Assembly: GCA_963971305.1 (NCBI GenBank)
Contig: OZ020308.1
Coordinates: 32,517,275-32,581,274, forward strand
Reading direction: 5' to 3'
Source: Arcuatula senhousia
Lineage: Eukaryota > Mollusca > Bivalvia > Mytilida > Mytilidae
Length of the DNA: 64,000 nt
Below are positions 43,147-54,528 of this stretch, in pieces; the stretch's first letter is position 1, and each line of letters opens with the position of its first letter. Under the pieces are notes generated by a model, which was not told where the DNA came from, made no database searches, and saw nothing but the letters and a program-made list of their open reading frames with translations. A program made the translations under genes and the position numbers.

Positions 43147-43420
43147 AAAAATGGGAAAGTACAAAAAATACTCCTCGGATCGCCTAAATGAGGCAATCAG
43201 GCAGGTTCAAAGAGGACAGATGTCGGCAACAAGGGCGTCGAGGTTGTATGGGGTTCCGCACTCGACTATAGAGTCTGCAAAAATAGAAAGGGACAACCAG
43301 TGAGATGTCTAACATTAGAGGAGGAACAGAGCCTGGTCAATTACATCAAATATTGCAGTAAAAGGGCATTTCCATTAAACAGTAAAATGATGAGGGCATT
43401 TGCCAGAAAAAATATTAAAA
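43147..43420 (+). pseudogene. Pogo/Tigger-type transposase N-terminal exon (HTH psq)
   Basis: After an acceptor-like ATATCACAG, ATG 43151 opens a frame with a pipsqueak-type helix-turn-helix (LNEAIRQVQRGQMSATRASR then LYGVPHSTI), the N-terminal DNA-binding domain of pogo-like transposases and psq proteins. Near 43270 the frame changes by one base; the continuation (LTLEEEQSLVNYIKYCSKRA) fits the family. A donor (GTAAAT) follows at 43421. No DDE exon is seen downstream, because a satellite array follows. It is likely a decayed copy or stray exon. Confidence 0.6.
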
Positions 43421-43599
43421 GGTAAATAAGATTGTTTATAAATTGCTAATATACTTGTATATACTAGTATGAATTTCCTAATGCTTGAAATGTATGTAGA
43501 TACTTTTCTACTACTAAAAGTGCTAATTGAATAAAAACCAAACAATCAATTTTATAACGTACATACTAGTATATACACGGTTCGGATGACAGTTTCAGT

Positions 43600-44335
43600 C
43601 TCCCGGAGGCTAGATAGCAAGTCGCCGAGGCGAGATAGTAAGTCGCGGAGGCGAGATTATAAGTCGCTGAGGCGAGATAATAAGTCGCCGAGATAGTAAG
43701 TCGCCGGGGCGAGATTATAAGTCGCCGAGATAGTAAGTCGCGTAGGCGAGATAGTAAGTCGCCGGGGCGAGATAGTAAGTCGCCGAGGCGAGATAGTAAG
43801 TCGCCGGGGCGAGATAGTAAGGCGCCGGGACGAGAAACTTTTTTAATGTGTGTCCCTAATAAGCTTCCGTACCTCGGCGACTTACTATCTCGCCTCCGCG
43901 ACTTACTATCTCGCCCCGGTGACTTACACTCTCGCTTCGGCGACTTACTATCTCGCCCTGGCGACTTACTATCTCGCCTCGGCGACTTACTATCTCGCCT
44001 CTGCGACTTACTATCTCGCCCCGGCGACTTACTATCTCGCCTCCGCGACTTACGATCTCGCCCCGGCGAGTTACTATCTCGCCTCCGCGACTTACTATCT
44101 CGCTTCAGCGACTTACTATCTCGCCTCCGCGACTTGCTATCTCGCCCTGGCGACTTCCTAGATTACTATCTCGCCCCGGCGACTTACTAGATTACTATCT
44201 GGCGTCCGCGACTTACTTTCTCGCCCCGGCGACTTACTAGATAGTAAGTCGCCGAGGCGAGATAGTTAGTCTTCGGGGCGAGATAGTAAGTCGCCGGGGC
44301 GAGATAGTAACTCGCCGCGGCGAGAATTTTTTTTT
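43600..44335. repeat. 21-bp satellite array with two orientation switches
   Basis: Units of about 21 bp (GTCGCCGGGGCGAGATAGTAA and variants) run in one direction at about 43609-43830, in the opposite direction at about 43872-44225, and again in the first direction at about 44230-44322. TGTCCCTAATAAGCTTCCGTA occurs at both 43852-43872 and 44341-44361. Since 21 is a multiple of three, frames of 100-115 residues stay open over the array (repeats of GDLLSRL); these are not convincing genes. The inverted blocks could fold into a very long hairpin. Confidence 0.85.
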
Positions 44336-44535
44336 AAGCCTGTCCCTAATAAGCTTCCGTAATCATAATTTACAACGGGAATAAAAAAATCCGGAAATTC
44401 AAACGATGAAATCAATTTTGTAAAGGTAGTGGTATTATTTTGTAAACATGCAAGATAAATTCATGATTTAGAGAACAGCGAGTCAAACTAATTCAAATTT
44501 TTATTAAAGATCTATTTATTTCATACCCCTCTTAA

Positions 44536-45230
44536 ACAGTTGGGGGCATATAGTATTACGGGTGTCCGTCCGTCCTTCCGTTACATCGCAGGGTACGCAT
44601 CTCGTATCCGCAACTCCCCCTAAACCCCTTGGTGGATTTTCATGAAACTTTCACACAATCATTGTTAAATAATGTAGATGACCACCTTTAATTGTAGGAT
44701 TTGATTAAAATGATTTCTGGTGTTTCCCGTAGCAAAATATGGACTTTGCTGTTTTAAAACAAGAGGGTACCTAGCCTTTATCCACAACTTCTCATGGACC
44801 CCTTGGTGGATTTTCATGAAACTTTCAATTAATATTTGTGACAGAATGTAGATGTGCATTTCAAAATTTGATCAGATCTATTTTGTTGGTTTTTTCCATA
44901 GCAAAACATGGGCATTGCTGTTTGACTATAAGAGGAAGCCATCTCTTATCCACCGCTTCTTCTAAACTCCTTGATGGACTGTCATGGAACTTTTTCACTA
45001 TTTTAATGATGTAATTGTGTGCTTTCTTCTATAAAATTTGATCAAAATGATTTTAGGGGTATACCCAAGCAAAACATGGACTTGATATCGATGATAAGGA
45101 GGTACTCATCCCATATTATCACACAACTTCTCATTAACCCCCCTATGGATTGTCATGATACTTTCACATAATTTTGTTACATAATGTAGATGTGCACCTC
45201 TTATTTTTTTCTTATTAAAATTTGGAGGTG
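44536..45230 (+). repeat. Tandem repeat of about 170 bp, four units
   Basis: After a GGGGGCATATAGTATTACGG and GTCCGTCCGTCC start, units marked by GGTGGATTTTCATGAAACTTTC or variants begin at 44631, 44805, about 44973 and about 45144. Each has an AATGTAGATG block and a GCAAAA(T/C)ATGG block. Divergence grows along the array. This is a common bivalve intergenic repeat type. Confidence 0.65.
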
Positions 45231-45319
45231 GAGGATTTATTAATGAGCTCCTGCTCACAGTTTTTTTAGTTTAATATGAAGTGGGACTATTTGATTATAG
45301 ATTTCCGAATAACTTTCAG

Positions 45320-45605
45320 ATAAAATAACAAAGATAATAGTATTCCCATGACCTCTTAATCCTATACTTCCCATTGCACCTAAGGTCTTCAACTTTAAAA
45401 ACAACTGTTGCGGGATTTCCAAATCAATGACCTCAAAACAAAACCACCATACTATACTGTTCCTGTGAAAGGTCCCCATTTAATTAAAGTCCCTCTGGCC
45501 ACATTATCACTGGTGACCTCAACATCGTGGAAAATGACTTACTTCGCGATGTTTTGAGCCAGGACGATTTCAACTTAGGCCATAAATTTAAATCAATTAT
45601 TTGAG
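45320..45605 (+). mobile_element. Naiad-type PLE internal fragment, decayed
   Basis: The segment matches the middle of the Naiad frame (reverse of about 62380-62660), including TTGCGGGATTTCCAAATCAATGACCTCAA and GACCTCAACATCGTGG blocks (each shown only in part elsewhere). It is broken by stops and deletions and covers the CxC linker region and the start of the RT part. Confidence 0.7.
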
Positions 45606-46871
45606 ATGTTTTAGATTTGGTATAAATTGCTTGTTCTTTGAATTATATTTTTTTCTTGTGTTTAGCTGGTATCACGAATGACAGGGACTAAGTGTTACTC
45701 CGAGCATCCGCGTCTACATACAGAAATATAGTTAAGGTTCCCAACCGCCTACTGCCAAGTGTCACATCAATCATATTGGTATGATATTTGGACCTAGTAA
45801 TGCTAACAACAATACATGCTGTGGGTGCTAGCTGTGACCTTTATTTGTTGCATTGATGACCACTTACGGAAGATAGTAAAAGTTAATTCTAGGTCACTGA
45901 CAAGTGCGACATCCACCTTATAAATATGGTAGGTAAAGCTAGTGATGCTGAGCACATCGTATGCTTCATATGCGGGCTGTGATCTATATTTTTGCATGAA
46001 TGACCCCTCACAGAAAAAGGTTAAAGTTCATTCTTGCTTACTGACAAGTGCCACCTCAACCAGATATATATGGTAGGTGCACATATGCTTTGCGATTGAG
46101 CAAAAAGTTTATTCACTTGGTCGACTAAACGGAGCCAAGTCTGACCCCCCAAAAAAAATCATTGTTCATGTTGATGTTAAAAATATTTTTGATCAATAAC
46201 TACATGTATTTATTAAATATTAAATGATTTGAGCAAATAATATATCATTATAAAATTCTTTAAAAAAAATACAAAAAATCATCAAAATAATTGGTGAATT
46301 TAGGCGCAATATTTGGTGGATATGAAATTATCCCTTTATAGAATCCGTGACGTCATTTCTCTTTCGCGATTCTACAGCAGACCAAACACAGTAAATATAT
46401 AAACCGATTATGATAGGTTTAGTATCAGTGTTTAATTTGTAGTTTTGGTATCAGGAGGCACATTTAGGAACCTGACGGAAAATAATGATTTATAAGTAAA
46501 AATGACACGAATGATTGAGGAAGTGAGTGAAGCCCTACATGCACAGGATGTGATTCATTTTGGTTTTTGTCTCGGACTACGACGATTAGTCGCGGAATGC
46601 GAGATATAGGTATTACTTTCCGGCGGCGGCGTCATGAACTTTTTGTAAGACTTTTGTGGACAATGACTTGCTTGAAAAGTATAATAGCTAGGCAGCTGAT
46701 ATTTGGTATACAGACAGTTAAGGTTATGGTCTACCCAATTGGCACCATGCAGTGTGACCCTGACCCAATTTTCACACTCCAGTGGCTCTGTGAATTATGT
46801 CTCCTCTTCCCAGAAGGGGGAGACATTTTGTTTTGTGTCAGTTCTTCTTATTCTTCTTCTTTTCTTCTCAA
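45606..46871. other. No recognised gene; weak repeats
   Basis: At 45770-46090 a motif with CAAGTG(T/C)CAC(A/C)TC recurs about every 120-150 bases (near 45758, 45901, 46045). The stretch 46600-46860 is an unrelated repeat joined directly to the LINE. Open frames here have no motif. Confidence 0.4.
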
Positions 46872-48312
46872 GGTAATTTCTCCACATCAGTCGGGATTTA
46901 CCCACGAGGACTCCGCAGTCAACCAACTGGTTGATATTTCTAACTCATTTGGTAAGGCCTTGGACGAGGGCAAAGAAATTCGTGTAGTTTTTTGCGACAT
47001 CTCTATGGCATTCGACCGAGTATGGCAAAGAGGCCTTTTGTTTAAAGTTAAACTTCTCGGAATATTGGGAGGTCTCCTACGATGGTTCGAGAGCTATTTG
47101 TCAGATAGATTGCAACGTGTTGTTCTCAACAATCAGCACTCCGAGTCGAAACCCATTAGTGCAGGTGTTCCACAGGGATCTATTTTAGATGCCCTTCTTT
47201 TCCGGTATTTATTAATAATATTGTCGTTGATAAAGTCTTTATATAAGTGTTGATTCATGGCAATAGCAGCAAATATATTGAATAATGACATTGAAAAATT
47301 TAATAGATGGGCATCACAGTGGCTCGTGACCTTCAATGTCCATAAGACGGAAACTGTTAATTTCGCGCAAGGCAAATAGACCATACATCCCGAGCTTACA
47401 ATGAATGATATTAGCTTACAGAAAGTAACTGTACACAAACATTTAGAAATTTACTTCTCTGATAGTGGATCCTGGCATTACCATATGGATTATATTGTCA
47501 GGAAGGGGCTGGAAAGAATTAACATTCTACGGAGGGTATTTTTCATGTTAGACCGATTCTAGAGTACGGTGACGTGATATGGGATAATAAAACCCAATTG
47601 CTACTTAGTAAGATAGAGCATGTGCAGATAGAAGCTATGCGAATTGCGACGGGTGGAACGAAACTTACCTCTATCGAAAAGCTCTATGACGAGACTGGAT
47701 GGGAAAAATCATCAAATCGTTGAGCTAAACATAAACTTATATTAATGTACAAAATATTAAATGGAGATACTCCGGAGAACTTAAAACAAATATTATCTGG
47801 TACCCGGTCAGAGCTCCACCGTCATTTTACGCGTCAAGCTAGCAACATTTCGGACAATTGGACTAGAAAAACGTTCTATTCTGTCAACCATAAGGTTATG
47901 GAATAATCTACCAGTTTACACAAGGAACTCTACGTCCTTGAGCACATTTAAATCACGACTTAGTATTGATAAAGTTAAAAAGCCATCTTATTATTATTCA
48001 GGCTGTAGAATGGGCGAAATACTGTACACTAGACCTCGAATGAATAGTAGCTGTTTAAACGAGCACCTGTTCAGGTGAGGTCTGGTAGACAGCCCAAACT
48101 GTACTTGCGGACAGATAGAGACAACTGGCAACTATTTACTCTATTAGCCACGGTACTCAGACATACGCCGCACGACTATTGGTACATTAAACTATACCGT
48201 ACTATCTGACTTAAACTTACTTCTATATGGATCAGGTGCTCTTAAACCTGCAGACAATAACGAAGTTTTCCTTAAGGTGCAATCCTTCTTATTACAAAGT
48301 AAGCGTTTTTAG
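46872..48312 (+). pseudogene. Non-LTR (LINE) reverse transcriptase relic
   Basis: Recognisable RT blocks are HQSGFTHEDSAVNQL, FCDISMAFDRVWQRGLL (motif A region) and SAGVPQGSILDALLF (motif B). The (F/Y)ADD catalytic box that should follow is missing: a deletion joins NNIVVDK-type sequence to a region past the box at about 47240-47255. Downstream pieces (NDIEKFNRWASQWLVTFN, a CGQIETTGNYLL Cys/His end near 48105-48135) are split by stops and frame changes. The layout is that of a CR1/jockey-like LINE, clade not decided. It cannot be active. Confidence 0.8.
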
Positions 48313-48619
48313 TGGTTATTATTCTACTTAATTTTTATTTATTTATCAAACATTTGTGCATTTCATCACTTTTTGGAACCATATTTTCTTCTTCCTTTCT
48401 TGCTTCTTTCATTATTTTTTTCTTATTATTTTTTTCTTATGTCATTATTATATTACTTTGAATTACTGAGCATGCTTCCTTATGTTATGTTACTACGTCG
48501 ATCTTGAGGAAACGGATTTAATTAAGCTAAATTATAGCTTCTTTCCGAATCCTTTCATTGTAATTGATGGTATAAATTATGATAACTGTACGATATTATG
48601 AAATAAAATATGTTTATAT
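48313..48619 (+). other. Probable LINE 3' untranslated region
   Basis: AT-rich stretch after the LINE coding relic with an AATAAAATATG near 48601. No other feature. Confidence 0.4.
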
Positions 48620-48924
48620 TAAACCCCCAATATACAGGTTTTGGCCTTGTAGATTGTTTACCATAAAAGATAGGGATTAGGTTTTGGTTGCTTAAATGTT
48701 CAGACAATTGAGCTCTACAAAATTGTCCGTTAGACTAAAATTGACCATTATAGGAATTACGGCCCCTTAAATGTCAAAACTGGTGGATTGTACGTCAAAG
48801 ATTGTATACCATAGAAGATTGTACCACACATTTGCTTGCTGAAATGCTCAGCTTTATAGAACTTTCCAATGTTATATATCATTGAAGCCAGGTGAGCGAT
48901 TCAGGCTCCATGGAGCCTCTTGTT
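48620..48924 (+). repeat. AGCTCACCTG family repeat, copy 5, 3' end only
   Basis: It carries a GTTTTGGCCTTGTAG block, a TTAAATGTTCAGACAATTGAG block and the family 3' end CAGGTGAGCGATTCAGG, hairpin, CTCTTGTT. Its hairpin loop differs (AT instead of TG) while the stem is kept. A Naiad fragment follows immediately. Confidence 0.65.
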
Positions 48925-48930
48925 ATTTGC

Positions 48931-49395
48931 CAGAAACACAATATTGACTGTTTGACAGCTGACTTATCGGTTGAATGTACCAGCAACAGCACCACATACA
49001 CAGCTACAACACTGTCTAAGGAGGAAATTATAGACAAACGCAAATCTGTCATTTACTCCTTCGACCCTTCCGTTGTTGCCAATAATGGTCTTCCAACCTG
49101 TATTGGATTCCTAAATTACATAAAAAATCCGTACAAACATGGCTTCATTGCAGAGTTATCCCAATGTAACACTTAATCTCTTTCAGCTTTGTTGACTTAA
49201 ATACTTACGGCAATAAAATCCGACCTTTAGAAATATTACGATTGTTGTCATTTTAGAAATGGAATCCATCAATTGTGAATCCAGAATAATTCAAAAGATC
49301 TGATGTAGATTCTTAATTCTAAATCAGTTTTATTTTGTAAGAGCATCAAAATTTTCGATTTCTCGACACTTTATACTTTTATTCCACAATAGGGA
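48931..49395 (+). mobile_element. Naiad-type PLE internal fragment, decayed
   Basis: The start (HNIDCLTADLSVECTSNSTTY and on) matches the region before RT motif A in the full Naiad; the following part to about 49395 matches through the TFDFSTLYTS region with stops and deletions. About 94 codons remain open at first. It is 5' and 3' truncated. Confidence 0.75.
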
Positions 49396-50275
49396 TTCCA
49401 ATGGTATTCCAATTTTGAATTGAAGCTTAAAAATATGGAAAATAGAATAATATTGCTGGTCTCAACATATTCTGAATTTTTATTAGATTTTGTGGTTAAA
49501 ATTTATTATATTAGTTGACAGTTGTATGTTGAATGCAAAAGTTATCGGTGCTTGATTTACTATTCGAGTTTTACGGACAAGAGTTCTTTGCTTTCAATAC
49601 TTTTGATTTTCGACATTTTAATGTTTTGATTTAAATGCTACCGATGAGATCGTACGTTTTGTACTCCTTGAAATATATATACACATAAACACCAAAATTA
49701 GCCGTTTTCATACCCGCTTTGGTTTTTGTATTCAAGACTTTAATAGGCTCTTCGACCTTCATCATTGAAAATTTTTGTACTAAATATCAAATGAATTCGC
49801 ATATCTTTATTGGACAATTGCACAGTGATAAGTGTATTTTTAATTAAATCATTCCAATAAGGTTGTGTATGTTTATTTTAGCCACATGTAGGGATATTGA
49901 ATTCGTCAGCTTTACATAGAAAGGATACAAACTGTTCATACGCCTGATCCGTACTGCTTACACCACTGTTAAGCCATTCAGTGAAACGAAGTAGCTGTTC
50001 GTCTAAACTGTCTTTTTAAATACTTAAATATTGAACTGTATTCATGCAATTTACAAGTTCCATTGATAACACAGTGAGAATTACACTCGATTTGTATGTC
50101 AAAAAGAATCGCTAAATGGTCTGAAGGGGTGCTTATTGTATTTACCAAGTGATTGTCTTCCGATTTACTACATAGTTCGATAAGTTTAACAATATATGCG
50201 TCTTACGACAGACCGTCTAGTTCAATATCTAGCTTTGCAATAAACTCTTGGTTTGAGACGTAATTTTGACTCTGT
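49396..50275. other. No recognised gene
   Basis: AT-rich. No motif, splice-bounded exon or repeat ends recognised. Confidence 0.4.
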
Positions 50276-50374
50276 AATAGTTATTACACGAGGACGCGGT
50301 GTGTCAGTAAAAGATCATCCGGAGGCCGGAGGGGTGATCGTACTGACACACCAAATCCGAATGTAATAACTATT
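50276..50374. repeat. 99-bp foldback with GC-rich inner stem
   Basis: Arms 50276-50309 and 50341-50374 pair at 28 of 34 positions (outer AATAGTTATTACA and inner GGTGTGTCAGTA blocks are perfect). The 31-base centre holds a second inverted pair, GATCATCC/GGGTGATC with one mismatch. No gene is attached. It is likely a small foldback transposon. Confidence 0.7.
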
Positions 50375-50549
50375 TTACATTCCAGCCTTCAAAATATGTC
50401 ATGTAAAATTAAAATACAAACATTAAAATACATTCTGTGCATTTAGAATCAAATAGAAAACATTTTTATAATATATATTATAGAGTATCCTTATTGAGCC
50501 CCTTCAATATTCTTTCTGTACAATTTTTAGCGTAGATCTTCCATCGGGT

Positions 50550-50625
50550 TCGCGGTCTAGTGGATAAGGAGGTAGACTTGGAACAGTGAGATCCGAAGTT
50601 CAAACCTAAGTGGACGATATGTTAA
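50550..50625 (+). other. tRNA-like sequence, probably a SINE or tRNA relic
   Basis: GCGGTCTAGTGGATAAGG resembles an A box region and AGTTCAAACCT a weak B box about 40 bases later. The stem pairing for a complete tRNA is not evident, so this is unlikely to be a working tRNA gene. Confidence 0.25.
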
Positions 50626-51272
50626 TTTTCAATCTTCAAAAAACTCTGTTGTTGATTTTATAATTTTCCTATGTTCAACTTAGTGAACATTTCTCAAAAA
50701 ACGTGCTTTGAAAAGCAAAAGAAAAGGAACAATAGAGTTGAAAAAGTAAAACAGGGTTTTCCGAGGGATGATCCGGCTCAGATCACCCCTGTTAGAACAA
50801 AGGAGCTGGGTTGTAATTTAAAAGATCCCACTTGTACAATAGTCACTGATCAAATGATTATAGATGGATCCATTTAAATTTCTACCTTACTTGAAATTCT
50901 TTTCATGAGTTATTCTAACAACAGGTACTTCAGGTCTTACTGAATTCATTGAAAATAACGGTAAATAAAAATTGCATTTTCTAGTACCTCCTTTGGTACA
51001 GATGGCTGAAAAAACAAACACATGCAATTCTTTTTGCAACCAAGTAGGTTGACTCACTAAGAGTACATTCAAGATTAACTTGCAGAAAACTAGGGTTTGA
51101 TGATTTAAGTTAACAATGACTATAACATTTAAATAAAAATATATTTAATATATAAACAAGTGTGGACTCAGGCGCATATTGCCTAGCGGGCCGCTATGGA
51201 CACAGTCCGTGTGCAACAAATGTCTTTTGTATGAATTAAGCACAAAATGAGACATTTCATGTCTCACCCTAT
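50626..51272. other. No recognised gene
   Basis: A 68-residue open stretch (50671-50877) has no motif. Near 51170-51210 a GC-richer phrase is seen without assignment. Confidence 0.4.
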
Positions 51273-51285
51273 TGAAATTCTTTGA

Positions 51286-51776
51286 GTGAGTGAATGAGTG
51301 AGTTGGAGTTTTACGCCCGTGCAACGCTATATATATATAGGTTATTTACAGGTGATGAACATGAAAAGGATGACCATAAAATGAACATGAAATGATGATT
51401 ATAAATGAAATATGGGGTCGGATGGTAAACAAAGGAACGGTAAATTTAGAAGAACCACAGGAAATGGGGGAGAAGTGGGTAGGGGCGGAAAATTTAGCAT
51501 TTGGCGGTCCATAAAGGGTTTTTTTACGTGCATGAAGCGTGGCACTCTCCACACACGTTGGCCCACTATGGTCGGCAGTCAGGGTTTCCGTATTATAGAC
51601 CTGACAGCCCCAACGGACGAGGGCTACCCTATTCAGCCATGCACCTAGGGTACACACTTGGTCGCTCTGTGGGCTGAGCACTGACCCGACGTCAGAATCC
51701 CAAGACGCGTAGTCGCCTCTTACGACAAGCAAGGCTCTGCTGCGGGCCTATTCGCCACCCGGGCCCCGCACGGGAC
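51286..51776 (-). mobile_element. SINE-like element, copy E (minus strand), 13-bp target duplication
   Basis: A complete copy in reverse orientation: GAGT repeats at the left (its 3' end), head GGGCCCCGCACGGGA complement at the right. TGAAATTCTTTGA lies at 51273-51285 and 51777-51789. The internal order matches copies C and D. Confidence 0.88.
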
Positions 51777-51789
51777 TGAAATTCTTTGA

Positions 51790-52142
51790 TACGTATGGAT
51801 AGTTTAAGTGTTAAAACCTTAAAACACTAGTTACACTAAGTTAAGAATTCAATGAAAAAATCATCTATGATACGCATTATAAATGAAATAACATCAATGC
51901 ACTTTACTTGGTGGGGATGGTCTTGTCTACTGCAATTAGATCTCCACAGGTCGTTTTAATGTCATTGATTTTAATAGACTTTACGTTTTGAATATCCCCC
52001 GTACGAGATGTGTGCCCCAGGTGGTTAAATGGGACAGCCCTTACTTGGGTACATAATATTTTTGATTGTCACCTATTCAAAGATTGTCCCTTCTTTTATG
52101 ATAGAGACTAAAGCAAATTTATACAGGAACGTTGCAATACAT
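51790..52142. other. No recognised gene
   Basis: Flank between SINE copy E and the small MITE. No feature supported. Confidence 0.4.
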
Positions 52143-52235
52143 GTTCCGCACACAGGGGCTTGGATTCTCGTCATTTATATTGACTTAAAAAAAATCGACC
52201 TCCTACTCTATAATCCAAGCCCCTGTGGTTCCGCA
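52143..52235. mobile_element. 77-bp hAT-like MITE with 8-bp target duplication
   Basis: Perfect 16-bp terminal inverted repeats, CACAGGGGCTTGGATT (52151-52166) and its complement (52212-52227), enclose 45 bases. GTTCCGCA lies directly outside both ends (52143-52150 and 52228-52235). An 8-bp duplication and CA(C)AGGGG ends fit the hAT superfamily. It encodes nothing. Confidence 0.85.
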
Positions 52236-53883
52236 CAGTTAAAATTATTTTCTGACATGTTTGTAAGTGTGGCGACTTTGGTCTCTGTGTGGTGAATCGA
52301 CAAAATTATCAAGCAATGATAACATTTTCGAACAACCAATAACTTGTGACAAATAAGTTTATTTTTCCGGATCCCGCAATAGCTTTGTTGTGAGAATTAG
52401 ATAAAATTATTCATCCTTATTAAAATGACCTAGATCAAGACAGACGAATGACCCAATGTGGCTATTTTGTCATTTTCTAAAAATCAATAAAATGCTTGAA
52501 TTGTGTGTGTCTGTGATAATAAACTATCTTAATGAATTAACATTTTGCAGTCAAAAATTTATAAGAAAGTACGCTTAAACATGTGCATAACCTGATAAAG
52601 TGACTACGCCATGTACGCTACATGATCTAGTTGAATCGCATTGTTGCTTTAAAACACCGCCACATAAAAGCATGAAATACGAAGATGCTGTGTACAACTT
52701 TTTTGCATGATTTAACTTATTTTTGGTGTTATATTAGTCTTTTTGTCCTTTAAAACTTTATTCAATTAAGTAAATTTTCGCAATCCAAAATCAAATATCC
52801 ATTTATACGCTAAAGTTACGCAAGATATGCTACACTGACTAAAATATAATCCGAAGCGGAACACATAATCTACTGCTCGCGGCCATATTGTCTTGATGGA
52901 AATCCGAAGATTGAAAATCCGAATATAGCCACCGAGTGAAAAGTGAAAGTATGTACATTGCAAAGAGCTTTTGTAAATATAGAAACGACGGAAACAAACG
53001 ACCTAATTTCAGTATCGCTGATAATCTTTTTATAATAGGTAGTAACCATGCTGAAATTTTTAATCTCATCATTTGCTAGAATAATCCTGTTTGTTAATAT
53101 CATTCATTAATTAATTATGTTTTTGTAGTAAATGTAGTCCAATGAATTAATGAATGACAAATTATGCTAGGATAGGCAGAATTAATATGGACAATCGGGT
53201 GATTTTTGACTCAATTTGAATAGTTACATAAAATGAAAAAATATTTTAACCAATAATAATAAACTAATATAACCATGGTTACTACTTACGAATTAAAATT
53301 ACATCAATGTTCTAGACAATATATTTTTCAACGACTGATGTGCCTTTCAAAAGCCAAACAGTATATCCAGATTATAAAGAGCACATAAAAATAAAACCAA
53401 AAATACCGAACAGGAAAACTATTATATGACTAAGATCAACCTATGCCTGGAATAGGCAGAACATCTGGGTTTTATTTTATTTAATTTAAACGTATACTTT
53501 ATAGCTTTGATGTTTGCACGAAGCTGTAACATATTAAACTCAGGGAGAGAATAATTAATTTATATATTTTCTACACCATAGCTTTGATTATATCTATTTC
53601 GAGTCATTCTTTTAAGCAAAAGATTAAAAATGTTTATTTATTGATACAAGTAATATTCCCTTTGGTAATAAACATAAGTTGAAAGATATTTTAGATGGAT
53701 AAATCACATATAAATGTGCAATTACTAAGTTCCACTTCGCTTATATGACAAAAATATAGTGCAAAATTATACTTTGTGAAGGAGATGAATTAATGGAATA
53801 ATTATATTTTAATAGAAATTATGAGCATGCTCCCTGTCTAAAACTAATCTCTGTCACCCTGGCAATGTTAACCATATAAATAT
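52236..53883. other. No recognised gene
   Basis: AT-rich. Minus-strand open stretches near 52766-53103 lack motifs. It may hold upstream sequence of the secreted-protein gene that starts at 53884. Confidence 0.4.
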
Positions 53884-54528
53884 ATGTTTGACCCAACTTC
53901 GTCTGCAGAAGGAAACGGTATCATGAATCTAGTCAATGCATTTTTGTATTTAATGAGTTTATTTGTAAAACATACTCTAGCTTACATGGAACATTCCAAG
54001 TCCTCGATTGTTCTTAGGCAGAGCATATTTAATACTGAAAGTAAATTTTGGGATAAAATAGTACGTTCCGCAATTTCTTGTTCCAGTCAATGTTTAAGGA
54101 ATTCAAAGTGTCTATTAGAGGTTTCTCAACAAGACACGAACGAACGAAACTCTACGAACGTAACGAAAGGGATACATTATTGAAGTTTAGAAACATTATT
54201 ATTTAACGATTTTTAAACATGTTTAGTAATTGGTATGCTCTAAATATTGAATGTAAAGTCAATAAATCATATCGTTCTTTTATTTTCATGTTTAAAAAAC
54301 AAGTTTTCAATTTTTTGTCATTCGTATGGATTAGGTAAAATTTCGTATAGTTAGGTTTGCAATTATAAGTTTGGATAAGCTCCCTTTGTACGTTATCGTA
54401 TAATTCAGCAGTCACCATGGTCATGAAAGAAAGTTATATATTATTTCATACAATCAGTTGTATACATTTTATATAATTCATACGTTGTTCGAAAAATAAA
54501 AATAAGAAATCAAACTTTAAATATTTAA

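Noticed and set aside
43846..44190. Two overlapping 100-115 residue frames of heptad-like repeats
   Set aside because: They exist because a 21-bp stop-free satellite unit keeps frames open; both frames translate the same array and there is no promoter, splice or composition support.
46567..46860. N-terminal extension of the LINE protein
   Set aside because: The sequence before 46872 has no LINE motif and looks like an unrelated repeat joined at that point.
50550..50625. Functional tRNA gene
   Set aside because: A- and B-box-like phrases exist but the acceptor and anticodon stems do not pair convincingly.
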